NCBI GenBank assembly: GCA_026874595.1
Contig: CM049306.1
Coordinates: 14,283,019-14,347,018, forward strand
Length of the DNA: 64,000 bases
From: Sipunculus nudus
Lineage: Eukaryota > Annelida > Sipuncula > Golfingiida > Sipunculidae
Direction: 5' to 3'
The notes beneath the pieces are model-generated. The model was not told where the DNA came from. It searched no databases and was given only the letters and a program-made list of their open reading frames with translations. Positions 1 to 11,267 of the stretch are shown here, in pieces. The position numbers and the translations under genes were made by a program. Numbering within the stretch: position 1 is the stretch's first letter; each line of letters starts with the position of its first letter.

Positions 1-545
1 AAAATACTATACTCAGTGCTCAGGAACTATATATAGGGTTTAAAGATTGGGGGGGGGGGGGGGGGGGGGAAGAGTTACAACACCTTTGGATATAAATACA
101 GAATAAGGAATTAAATTCAGTGGTGCTTACAGGGACTGGTGGGAGTTATACATATACATAAAGGATAAAATTTAATTTAAATGAAATTATTTTTAAATAT
201 TTTAAAACAGGCAAAGAGATGGAAAACAAAGCAAATAACTTTGATTTCCATTCTACTGAGACAGGAAAATAATGAACAAATATTTGCATTAGATCCTATT
301 TTTTCTTTTGTAAAGTCATTTTTTAAGTTTATAAATTTTACTATATATTCACAGTATATCATATATATCTGAATATTTAAATTGATTCACAAATCTAAAT
401 TGCATCAACATTTATACTTAATTTAGTCAGGTAACATCACATTATGCACACAGATATATTTCTTTTTTTTTTAATATATTTTTTAAATTTGCAAAGCAAT
501 AAATATATGAAAATAACACTCCAGACTTCACAATTATAATTGCAC
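1..545. repeat. Dispersed repeat R1, copy 1, with internal poly-G
   Basis: Shares its first part (ctcagtgctcaggaact, a long G run, then 'ggatataaatacagaat', 'ggtgcttacagggactgg', 'aaaggataaaattt') with 59113-59310. Shares its second part ('acaggaaaataatgaacaaa', 'atatatctgaatat', 'gcaataaatat', a final 'ttcacaatt...aattg') with 21845-22205. The G run at 49-69 is 21 bases. The repeat is cut by the window start, so its left end is unknown. No terminal inverted repeat or open frame of note; class unknown. Short open frames here fall in repeat sequence and are not credible genes. Confidence 0.75.
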
Positions 546-2748
546 CTTGGAAAAGAAAAGTTGTGCACAGAATGGTGACCCATGTGAATGCAAAGTCAGA
601 CTTATCTTGGCAGAAAGTTTATGATTTGTGAACTGCTAACTGACTGATAGGAGGGCAGTGTCCCATTGTTACAGCAAAGCCTGATTGAGATTCAGCTGAG
701 ATATTTAGTAAGCAAAACTCATAAAATGGTCAAAGGTTACTTTAAACATCTTACTCAACTTGTCATGTGTACATGTAAAAAGGGGAAAAGTACTACATAT
801 CCAAAACAAAGAAAAACAGCTTTGTGTATGCATGAATTACTTCTCATTAGTTCCTGGTATACAATAGTAAATTATACATTTAAAAGTTGATAACATCTTT
901 GTAATACCCATTTTTATTTCTTTAGACAATGAAAATTCACAAAGAGTGTAATTTCTGGATTTAAAAAGAGTTGTACAGTTAATTCAGGGAATGTAATTGC
1001 AGGACTTAAAAAGCTCAGTTTCTTAGTACCAGGCAGCTGTTTTGAGCACACCATTTGCCATTTGGGTATGACACGTACAGCTTTACTGAGTAGAACGCTC
1101 ATACCATTAGCTTGGAAAAAGCACTTGTGGCAGCCCTGGGAACAACATGTTCACCCTGTGAAAGTGTCGATAACTTGTGACAACAATAGTGGCCGGTAAG
1201 TGCCACCTGGTCAACCACAATTCCTGAATCCCACAAAGTTCAGACTCAGTTATCCAAGATCTGGATGTGACACAACCAGCAGTGAGGTGGTGAGCCCCAA
1301 AATCACATTGGACCTCCTGGCAAAATTAAATCCCTTCACACAATCCCAGAGAGAGTCACCATTAGTACGACTCACACTTGCCTATTTACTACTGCACTCT
1401 GTATGGAGCTGACTGACAGCCCCATTTATTCTGTTATGTCCAGTGCCTGATTCAGTTGCTCACTGCTATGCTTGTGTGGCATTTGAACATGGTTGCTGAG
1501 ACTTTCTCTCATATAATTTCCTCATGACATGGAATGTTCAGCTGTGCAGCAGAGGTCCAAAGATGTCCATTGACAAGGTATAGGATGTATGAACATCATG
1601 CAATCATGTAAGTAACATGAACAGTTTTAAAAATTAAATTATGTTCTCTCCATGCAGAGGCCATCATGGTATTACGCAAGCAACTTGGAAAAGTTCTACA
1701 AATTGAACTAATTAAGTTCCCTCTGGACCAGGCACTGGATGTATGGGTCGATCATCATGTAATTATTAATGTAACTTCAAAAGTTAAATGACCTGAGGTA
1801 ATTCCTGGCAAGAAAGGTGTGGATGTCATGCAATTCAGCAACTCTGAAAGTTCAGTAAATTTATCTGCCAGAAAATCTATTCAAAGCAAGGTTTAACATT
1901 GTTTAAACTTTAAGATGTAATTAATCCAGTTCCACTGTTAAATGTTAATAAAAGTGTGTTAGAATACTCAGTGTTATCTCGAGAACTGTCATGATATACA
2001 TCTTCTACTAAATGACAGATCATGTAAAGATAAGATACAGTTGTTAAGATGGCTTTATGTTACATCAAACAATGTAATTCATCCAGATACCCCATTTACC
2101 ATTAAGAGTTCATATCAATGTATTAAAATAATGAAGTGATCCGTTGAAACTGCCTGGATGTATAGCTGTTTTAGAATGATGAGTTATATAAAATGAAGAA
2201 TAAGTACTCAAGACAGGTAATTTATCCAAAAAACACTATTAACTGCTAATAATTATGCTCTAAAATAATTAGTGAACCATAGAAATTGTTTGGTGGCATA
2301 GCTTCTATATATTGATAGATCATGTGACAACAAAATTTAGTGCTGAATGGTTGCATTATCATGGATTAAGTTCCATGTAATGATGGCCAAACAGAGATTG
2401 GGTAAGTCTACCCTGCTTCATCAACAAATTAATTCCCATAGTGATTGCATCCTCAGCTGGTTTATCTGGGTTAAACCAAATATAAAAAATATCAAGGTGA
2501 CATGTTTAGGAGTATGTTAATTCATACCCTGTTACTCTGTCCACAGTTCCTTCCACATAGCAGAATATTTTTTCAACTGTTGTTAAGATACATTAAGTCA
2601 CTGGAATAACAGTTAGGAGCAAATGGATAAGGATTACACATGAAATAAATCACTACTGACAACAAATAATGCTGATTCCCTCATGGCTTTGTCTAGTGTG
2701 ATATCTGGTAGAATGGGCATGAAAATAGTGCCCGAGTTTCTTAAAGGG
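546..2748. other. AT-rich DNA without recognisable gene
   Basis: No open frame with protein-like features. A good-looking splice acceptor (polypyrimidine then AG at about 924) and donor (GGTAAGTG at about 1195) flank about 270 bases, but all three frames between them stop early, so a coding exon is not supported. Nothing else recognised. Confidence 0.6.
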
Positions 2749-3303
2749 AAATAATCAGGACTGATTTTATGCCTGTTCTTTCACACTATCAGTTCAGTTT
2801 GCTTTATACAAAAGTTTCCCGGCAAAAACTTTCCCAGCATGCTGTTTAAAACATACCTTGTTATGGCTCTGCATATTGGTAAACACAGGCCATGTGTCTC
2901 TGTCTACAATAACAAGGCAGCATGTCCATAGTTCCGACTGTGAGCCATAAAACGCATTGTTTTTGATATTGAGAATATGTATTACATTTTTTTTAACTTT
3001 AACATGCAGTGTTTTAGCCAGTAGAAATATGTATTACATCTTTTTGGCCAAGTCAGTCAGGGTATCACCTGATTGACATGTGTTGTTGCTCTGCAATGCA
3101 CATGGCCCCACCTGCTGTGTTTATGTTGACACCTGTGATTGCACCCAGTCCACTGTTTTTAACACATGATTAAAGCAGTGAGCATATGGTTTAACACAAT
3201 ATTTTGACAGGTACAGATTTATTTGAAAGGGAAGAATTAGCTAATTTACATGTTAATTCAACATGTTATAATTATAGGTGACTTGGCCCCTTTAATAAAC
3301 CTG
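2749..3303. repeat. Dispersed repeat R2, copy 1
   Basis: Matches 35115-35610 over its length in the same orientation. Shared blocks include 'ataatcagga', 'tctttcacactatcagtt', 'acaaaagttt', 'aacacaggcca', 'atgtattacattttttt', 'ggccaagtcagtca', 'gctgtgtttatgtt' and 'aatattttg.caggtac'. Both copies end in 'ggcccctttaa'; read on the minus strand this gives TTAAAGGGGCC, which would fit a TTAA-targeting DNA transposon end (piggyBac or Kolobok type). In this copy a TTAAAGGG also lies near the left end (about 2738), but the second copy lacks it, so the left border and class stay open. Confidence 0.75.
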
Positions 3304-6300
3304 TTCACTTTTAATCAACCTGAGTGAGTCAAATATTTTTTCTGATTCTGCAAAGCTTCTAAAAAAGTTAAAATTAAAGAATTAGAAGTTCAAGTTTATA
3401 AACTGCTGATGATGTAAAGAACAAATACAGTAGCTAGATGATCTTACAGGAAACAAGCCAGAGAACCAGAAAAGTCTATTGACAAGACTTTACTTCACAA
3501 CACCACCCTGGTCTTAATGCAACATTGGCAAAAGGGAAAAAGCTGATTAAAAACAGGAAACTTGTTTTAGGATTTTCCCTAGGAAGCTGTTTTAATGAGC
3601 TTCACATGTCCCTGCTGGACCAATCAAACAGCTTTAAGAAAAGAATTAATCAGGTTTCAACTATTGGGATTTAAATAAGGTTAGATGTTTCAGTGACCTA
3701 TATGCATGTTACCACTGGATAGTCTGTGCACCGGAAGAACCAGTTCATAATACCTCCTTGTGTTCTAGCCTCCACATGGAGGTATAATATGTCATTGATC
3801 TTGGTTGGCTGGTTACTTGGCTCGGTGGTTTGTCTGTTAGCAACATTTTGATAAAAATATTGTGGAGTTTTAGGCACCACAGATACAGTGTTTTTTTCTT
3901 TCTTTTTTTTATAAATTACTGTCTGCCACGGTTGATATCAAAGATTCTCTTTAATAACATGCCATATGATTTTGTCATAACCAGGTTTTAACTACAGTAT
4001 CTGATTCTGAACAATGGTACCACCCTTCAGAACTGTTTCAGCTACTAAATAAGATATATGTTCCCAGCCTCCAATATAACACAAAAATACTTATATTTAT
4101 AGCAGTCACTATGATATAACAATACAGCACGTATAATATAAACTTTTTCTATGTGGCATATTGATTCATATCAATATACTGACCACCCAATCATCTGCTG
4201 GTGGTGGCCCAGGGAGGAATGTGTTTCATACACAGATCAACCTTAAACAGGAATGGGCTCAGCGAAATACAAAGGCTAGTTGTCCTGCATATTTTCATGA
4301 AAATCAATAATTCGACTACTTTTGCATTTTTTTTCTCAACAAGGGATTACAGGCCAGAAAGAACCATATGTGTCATTTAGATGTGTAGGAGTAAACAAGG
4401 ATATGGATATGTGATCAGTGTTTATGTCTCACAAAGGACAAGCTATAGTGCTATAAGTACAATATATAACAAGTAAGAGCTTTAATTCACCCCAGTCATC
4501 TATTGGATTTTGGGGAAGCAGCATTTCTTGTGTGTTTGTTGAGCACAGAACCTGACTCCAAGTAAACATTTTAAGACATTTTATGAACCAGGTAGCAAAG
4601 ACCATCAAAGCACGCAAGAAGTCAAGGTTATACTCTCATAAAATACTAAAAAAGACCAAGAATTACTCAGCTGTAATAAAACATAGCAACCTGTGTATTA
4701 TGGTAAGCCATGCAGTTCTCTCGGAGGTAAAACACAAGCAGAGATGTACATGGCAGGCTGGATGTGAAAGGGGTGCATCTTGAGATAATAAATTTAAACA
4801 TTTTCAAACTTATATTTCTGTATCAGAGAGCTTTGGCAAAAAGAAATATTTAGGAATTCAAGCATTACCAAAGTTACATGTTACATATCAAGATGCGCCT
4901 GTCTAATTAAGTAGCAAGGGAAAAGTTTGTTTATTGAAGGAGTGTAAATGGGCTGTACTTGGCAATGTTTATTGAAAGACAATGAAGACAAACACTAGTC
5001 TATTAAACTGGTACATCTGGGGTCTGCTCAATAGTCTGAAAGCCCATTGGTCCTGCTTGAGCACCCTACAACCCGTCAGACAAATGGGCTCACTAACTGT
5101 AGGGCCTACATGCCTGATACTCATCACATTTTCTGTTTGTCCATCTGTGTCGGTGCCCTGCAGTAACCTTGTTTTTAGTCCATTATTTTGACATGCTCTT
5201 TTTTAACCTTTTGAGATACTGCACTGAAATGTTTTTGCTGTACTCACAGCCTGGCTGACTGTTTTTATTAACTTTACTGGAATATGTTTTTCCCATTCTT
5301 GGAGAGTTCATGTAGTTCCTGACAGACATGTACTGCTGCAATAGCCCCTTCATCAGAAAATAAACAAAAATTCAAGATTTATGAAAAAAATATGGAAATT
5401 ACTGCCTTGTAGGGCTCATCACTGTTCTTGACAGTTTAAGACATAAATGGGCATATCTGAGGCACAGCCAATGAGGAGTTATATGACAAAGTGGTAAAAC
5501 CTCAAATGTTAAATATAGATTAATATCTAGGTTTCATGGATTTCTTTAAATGAGACTATGACTAATCCTGCTCCCAAAACAAGAATGCCATGCTAATAAG
5601 CAAAGATTTCAGGTTTTCAAAACACCGAGCCACAAAGCATGACTCAGTCACAAGAAAAAAACTCAAGCTCTGTTGAATTTCTTTTTTGCTGGGTGGATCT
5701 AGGAAGTTCAAGACCAGGTTTCTCAAGCTTTATAAGGCTGTGCTCTATCCCAAGGATCAAAGTTAAAAGTAACAGATAAAACTTTTCCCTGTCACAGAAA
5801 GATGAATACTTCATATGAAATTGAGGAGATGCACACAGGAGGTGGCAAATAACCCAATCTTTCCTCATTCCTGCAAACATCAGACACTGCTTTTATTGCT
5901 TCCTGAACAGCAGAACTGCATCAGAGAAAAAAATAGTGTATGCCTTTTTATTATTTCTTTTATTTCTTTTATGACCTTACAACTTTCATCTTTCTTTAAA
6001 ATGCTTTCTTTGCCTCTGGTTATCAATTATTACCACTGAATGCAGTGCAAAGGTCCAGCTGCAGCAAATGTCAGGTAAAAGGTCAAAACTATAGCCAAAA
6101 GCCAAGTACATACAGTTTTTGAAGAGACCACAGGCCAAGATAACATATAGTACAAAACAATGAAGTTCTCTTTTTTGTCATATTCATCATTTTTACACCC
6201 CTCAAGGACTTTTGGGGGAAAAGTTTTGTTATAAAACAAGTCTTAACAATAAATGTTGTATTGGAATAAAAAAAATATCATGCCCAACAATAGTTTCAGA

Positions 6301-7573
6301 TTAAAACCTGAATAATAATTTTCAGCCTATATGGTATATGACAAATATATTGCAAATTATTAAAAAATGTATAACTGGCCATTTTATAGGTATCATGTAT
6401 TGACAATTTTTAATAAACTCTGTTTTTTCAATTATTAAATTATATTATAACATATCATTTGGTTGGTATCATATTTCATCAACTTTATATTTCTAAATGA
6501 CAGTTTGAGGAATTTTTTAAAGCTTCTAGATATGCAAGGGCATATTGGAATTCAAGTTTCATTTTTCATTTTCACTGTATGACAGAAATTGGTAGAAAGT
6601 CATAACTTTCATATTTTTATTCTTAAATACCGCTTGTATTAAAATTCTCAATTGCAGTTTGTGACAGTAGGAAAGAGCTTGATCTAAATGCTAAGTTTAC
6701 AGTGTTTAAGTTTTAATAGTAACACATGCTAGTTTTCACAAGTTAGTAGAAAATACCTCAAGCACCAAGCTTCCAGTTTTCTGTTTTAATAGTCACAAAG
6801 TTTTCAAATGGACTTGTGGCTTAATAGGGTCCATAGAACAGTGAGATGTCTATAATTAAGGAAAATGGGGATATGATTGATTTACCATACATATATATAA
6901 ACACATATACATATACAAATATTCATAGAGTATTACCAAAGTTAAGAAAATTTCATATTAAAACTTGAATTTACATGAAGACTATGGCTGAAATAATTCT
7001 ACTGGTAAGTACACCAAAGATATAGTATCAAGTTCTACAATAGTAGAATTCTATAGACAATGATTTGAACAATTAAAAACAGAATAAAACAATTTGAATG
7101 CTCAAAGGTATAACCTTTACTCATAGTTAAGTGGTCACATAAGAGTTCACAACCCTGGCCTGTAATTAGAGAAAGTTGATTGATAAGATTGATAAACCTG
7201 TGTAATTACTCTAGAATCTCACAGGGTGATATGCCAAGCTTCTATACTGCATGTATACACAATCAAGCTGATTCCTCTATGAACTGAAACTGCTTAGATC
7301 GTAAGTGTCACATGAACTACAAAGCAACTTACCTTATTATTAATCATATCCATGAAAACATCTACAGGCTACATTTCACTATGTTGTGGGCAGCCATTTT
7401 TGTCTAGTATGGAAGCTTAAACATTCATTCAAAAAACGGCTGTTACAGCAACTACATGAAATCTTAATCTTACAACCTCTAGGAATACGTTCCATTAACT
7501 CAATTGGTTGATGTGTCTTGCATGAGATGCCATCTTAATTTGATAACATATTTCAAATATTTACAAGGAGATT
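3304..7573. other. AT-rich DNA without recognisable gene
   Basis: Open frames of 60-80 codons occur on both strands but overlap each other, are AT-driven and show no domain, signal peptide or splice context. No repeat within the window was matched here. I see nothing I can name. Confidence 0.55.
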
Positions 7574-7830
7574 GAATGGCCTGGACAGTTGAGGGGTAAA
7601 ATGCTCAGCTCTCTCCGCTGGCTACCTGGGTTCAATCCCCAGTGTGGCCATGAGAGTAGGTTGTAGTTGCCCGTCCAAGGTTGGTGGTGTTCTCTTGGTT
7701 CTCGAGTTTCCTCCACCCCTACAGACTACCAAACGCTATCATCTGAGCCATGGAGAGTGCCTTGTTTGGTTTAATAACTATTTGTACAATCCATGGAAAA
7801 AAGGGCACCGCAAAGCAAAGCATACCCTCG
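7574..7830 (+). mobile_element. tRNA-derived SINE (MetaSINE/BivaMD-like)
   Basis: A polymerase III split promoter is visible: an A-box-like CAGTTGAGGGG at 7586-7596 and a near-consensus B box GGTTCAATCCC at 7629-7639, about 33 bases apart as in tRNA genes. The head reads like a degenerate tRNA but cannot fold into a complete cloverleaf. The body continues with 'ccatgagagtaggttg', 'ccgtccaaggttggtgg' and 'ggttctcgagtttcctcc', which resembles the shared central domain of bivalve MetaSINEs; that family match is from memory and untested. The 3' end is vague, around 7800-7830, and is followed by another repeat. An 84-codon open frame across it is incidental. Confidence 0.75.
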
Positions 7831-7849
7831 CACAGATGATAATTAGAAT

Positions 7850-8808
7850 GGGTGTATTACACAGTGTGAAAATGAGGAGGACAGCTCTTTGGCCTTGACT
7901 TTTGCCTCTGTGACCGTAAACTAAATAGGGTTCTTCATCCTATGGGCAAGCCATATGAGCAAGATGACACTGACAGATGTTGGTCAAATGGTTTGGCCTA
8001 AAATGGGTCCGCAAACTTTTACAAGAAGTGGGTGCTGTTGCCGTGACCTTTGTCCATGTGACCTCAAACTAAATAGGGTTCTTCATGCATGGGTGGATGA
8101 GCCATATGTGGAAGGTTTTGGGTGAAACTGTTTGGCTCACCTACCCATGGATGAAGACCCCTACTGATTTTGAAATCATGGGGTCAAAGGTCACGGCCAC
8201 AGGGCCCACCTCTTGAAAAAGTTTGTGGACACTTTTAAATCCAAACCGTTTGACGAAAACCTTTCATCTTGCACATATGGCTTACCCACCTATGGATGAA
8301 GACCCCTATCAATTTTGAAGTCACAGGGTCAAAGATTACAGCCACAATGCCCACTTCTTGAAAAAGCTTGTAGACCCATTTTAAGCCAGACTGTTTGACC
8401 AAAACCTTTCATCTTGCAAATATGGTTTACCCACCAGACTGTTTCAGGGTCCACAAACCTTTTCAAGAAGTGGGCTCTGTGGCCGTGACCTTTAACCCCA
8501 TGATTTCAAAATCAATAGGGGTCTTCATCCAAGGGTAAGTGAGCCATAATTGCAAGGTTTTTCTTCAAATGGGTCCACAAGCTTTTTCCAGAAGTGGGTC
8601 CTGTGGCCGTGATCTTTGACCCTGTGACCTCAAAATCAATAGGGTTTTTCATGTATGGGTGGGTGAGCAATATGTGCAAGATGAAAGGTTTTGGTCAAAC
8701 GGTTTGGCTTGAAATTGATCCACAAGCCAATTCTGGATGGACAGCTGGACAGACAGACGGACACACAAAAGGAAGTGTTACTTCGTTGCAAAAGTTGCAA
8801 AGGGGATA
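7850..8808. repeat. Repeat R3: alternating-orientation arms of a mollusc-type repeat
   Basis: A unit containing 'gtggccgtgacctttgacc', 'cctcaaaatcaataggg', 'ttcatgtatgggtgggtgag' and 'atgtgcaagatgaaaggttt' is present in plus orientation at about 7880-8130, in minus orientation at about 8130-8445 (seen as 'gggtcaaaggtcacggccac'), and in plus orientation again at about 8445-8800. The minus arm is itself doubled (8130-8275, 8275-8420). The block could fold into long imperfect hairpins. It ends with a 'gacagacagacggac' run, as many mollusc repeats do. A perfect DR1-type nuclear receptor site lies at 8181-8193. Confidence 0.75.
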
Positions 8809-9139
8809 ATATATAAGTTTATATAATTTTTGGTGGTCTGTAGTCTTATTCATTCAGATTTACAGTTATCCAAGTTGGATGCGCATAATAAATTTTAATG
8901 CCTTTTTTATTAATTAATTTTTTAAAATTGCTGCCTTTGTACACAATTTTAGATGTTTCAGAAAACCGTTACATTTATTCAGAAGAACTATTTGGGCTTT
9001 TATGTTAATAAATTGGATGTTGACAGGGATTTACAATTATGATCGAATTAGAATTTATGATCTAATGGGATATTAAATATTATTCCACCAGCCAAGAATA
9101 CAAAGAATATTCTAAGATTTCAAGATTTACAAAAACCCT

Positions 9140-9262
9140 TGTAGAATATAGGTCATATTGACTTAATTTTTTGTTTCTAGGGAGATTTACATGGACCTTT
9201 CTGGATGTCAAGTTAAAACTTTCTGGTCCTAATTATGGTTAAGATCTGTGCTCTGCAAATGG
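9140..9262 (+). repeat. Degenerate single unit of the 340-bp satellite
   Basis: The order 'agaatataggtca', 'cttaatttt..gttt', 'agggagattt.catggaccttt', 'ctggatgtcaagtt' and 'tctggtcctaattatg' follows the satellite units at 11268-12741, especially the last unit. This is a solitary, diverged fragment about 2 kb upstream of the array. Confidence 0.55.
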
Positions 9263-9412
9263 CTGGGTGAGCAGCCAGCTATAGGACACAAATAATTGTT
9301 GCTATATTGATCTGTAGATTAGAAAGCTGATCTTTAGGAAATGAACCTGGCCTTCTTAAAACTTTACAGAACTGCCTTCTTACTGCAATAAGCATCATTT
9401 ACTCATTAACTT

Positions 9413-9570
9413 TGCCAATCCTTAGGAGGTTAGGTTTTCATTCTTGTCTATTTGTTTGTCTGTTTGTCAGCAGGATTATCCAATATCTACTTAATCATTT
9501 TCAATGAAAGTTTGTGGAGGAAAAGAAGCAAGTGAAGACCTCATTAGAAGATCTGGGTAATGGTGCAGAT
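9413..9570 (+). repeat. Dispersed repeat R4, plus-strand copy
   Basis: Contains 'aggaggttaggttttca', 'tttgtttgtctgtttgtcag' and 'caggattatcc', a pattern common in lophotrochozoan genomes. The reverse complement of 48640-48815 gives the same order (aggaggttatgtcactt, gtctgtctttttgtttgttt, cagcagggtgatgg). Class unknown. Confidence 0.6.
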
Positions 9571-11267
9571 CCAGAGAGATTGTTTTACTATAATGGATGA
9601 GCAATTCTAGTTACAGACATAAGATGCTGCATTTTGGAAGGCCTCATTGTAAGGTGGTCAATAGAACAGGTACTGGGTGAAAATGAGTAATGAGTACCAT
9701 AAATGGAAAACATGAATGCCTCATTCACTATAAATAACTCTATGGCTGGCAAGGGGATTTGAAAGTTAAGACACTAATCTCAAAATTATTTTCTTCTGGA
9801 ACCAATCTATATTTCTTCCAGCTGAATGAATACAATGTTTGAAAAGTATCTGAAGACATTACATTCTTGGGACACCATGTAAACTGGTGGAAGTGCAATA
9901 ATTTTATTGCCAGAAAAGTGTCCACAGAGAAGTGTGGTTACTTCAAAAGACCTGCTCCTGCCTGGATAAAAAAGAGACTGGTTATAAGGCAATAACTACT
10001 TTTCTGTTGATGGACTTGACAACGAGTCTCTGTAGTGTTAGAGTGAAAATCCCTCAGGTATCACCTGTCATTTGGTCATTAGTAAACAGAATTTAGAAAA
10101 ATAATAATTCACTGTAAATCAATTATAGTTCCCTGCTAGTGTTCTATAATGATGAAAGCAAGACACTGTACACCCACTGTAAGGTTTCTATTTTCTTACT
10201 ACCAGTGTTATATGTATTTGACTTCATTACTAACATTTTGACGGGAAACATGGGTAATATTATACTTGCATAGTTGTATAAGTTAATACAGGTAAGGTAG
10301 AATTTCAAACAATACAAGTGACCCAAAGGTTATTTCGCTCAGAAGAATCCACAGCACTGTGCAAGCACATCCAAAATATAATGTTACATTAATAAATTTC
10401 ACTTGTACAAAATAAACCATTCTATCAAGTTTGCAGCACATAAAATGAAACTACAGCTTTTACAATGGGAAAATGCATTGAGGTATTAATTGTGACAACT
10501 ACTTATCTGATGTAAGAAAAAATGTTCACTAGGCTGTAACATATTAAGTCCAAGTGACCTCAATCCAGCAAAATATTTAATTATTAATTTAAAATAATAG
10601 AATAATAGAACAATGTATGTATTAAAGTTCTTACTGTTATTAAAATGTACCTTTGGCCTATTTCAAGTTATTTATCTCCTCAGAGATATAAATCTGATTT
10701 TGTAATTAAAAAAAAAATAAGAATGTGTATTATCTTAAATCTATGATGAATATAGGGTTTACCTAAAGTATATATATTCTTAAACAAATATTACAATCAA
10801 AAGCTCAGTTTACTGATGGTGCATGGTAATGATAAATAAAAGAAATACACCTATAGCTTCACAAATTATGTTACAATTCCTATATTAAAAGAACATGAGA
10901 ATATAAATTTGAAACTGATTAAAATACTGTGGCAGGAAAATAATGTAATGTTCTTAGTGACCATGGATGAAAAATCACTGCAGTTCAACATGACTGAAAC
11001 TCAGCTGATTTAAAATCTGTTCTACCTTTCATTAACAAGTGACCCATGGTTCATGACGCTCAACCGACTGACATGTTGATAATATGTCCTTGCACAGACA
11101 ACTAATTAAGATAGGTGGCATCATTGTTCATGCATATTAGCTTAAGTTCATCAAGACCCATAAGCACAACAAATTTGATTACAAACAAACCAACCTGTTA
11201 TGAGAAATCTAGCAATTCGTGTGTATTTTGCATTATTTCTGGTGTGCTCAAACATACTCCAAAACTC
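9571..11267. other. AT-rich DNA without recognisable gene
   Basis: Only short AT-driven open frames on both strands. No repeat partner seen in the window. Nothing named. Confidence 0.55.

Noticed and set aside
924-1200. Acceptor and GTAAGT donor bracketing a possible exon
   Set aside because: All three frames between them contain early stops.
7574-7650. tRNA gene
   Set aside because: A- and B-box-like sequences are present but the acceptor and anticodon stems do not form, and a SINE body follows.
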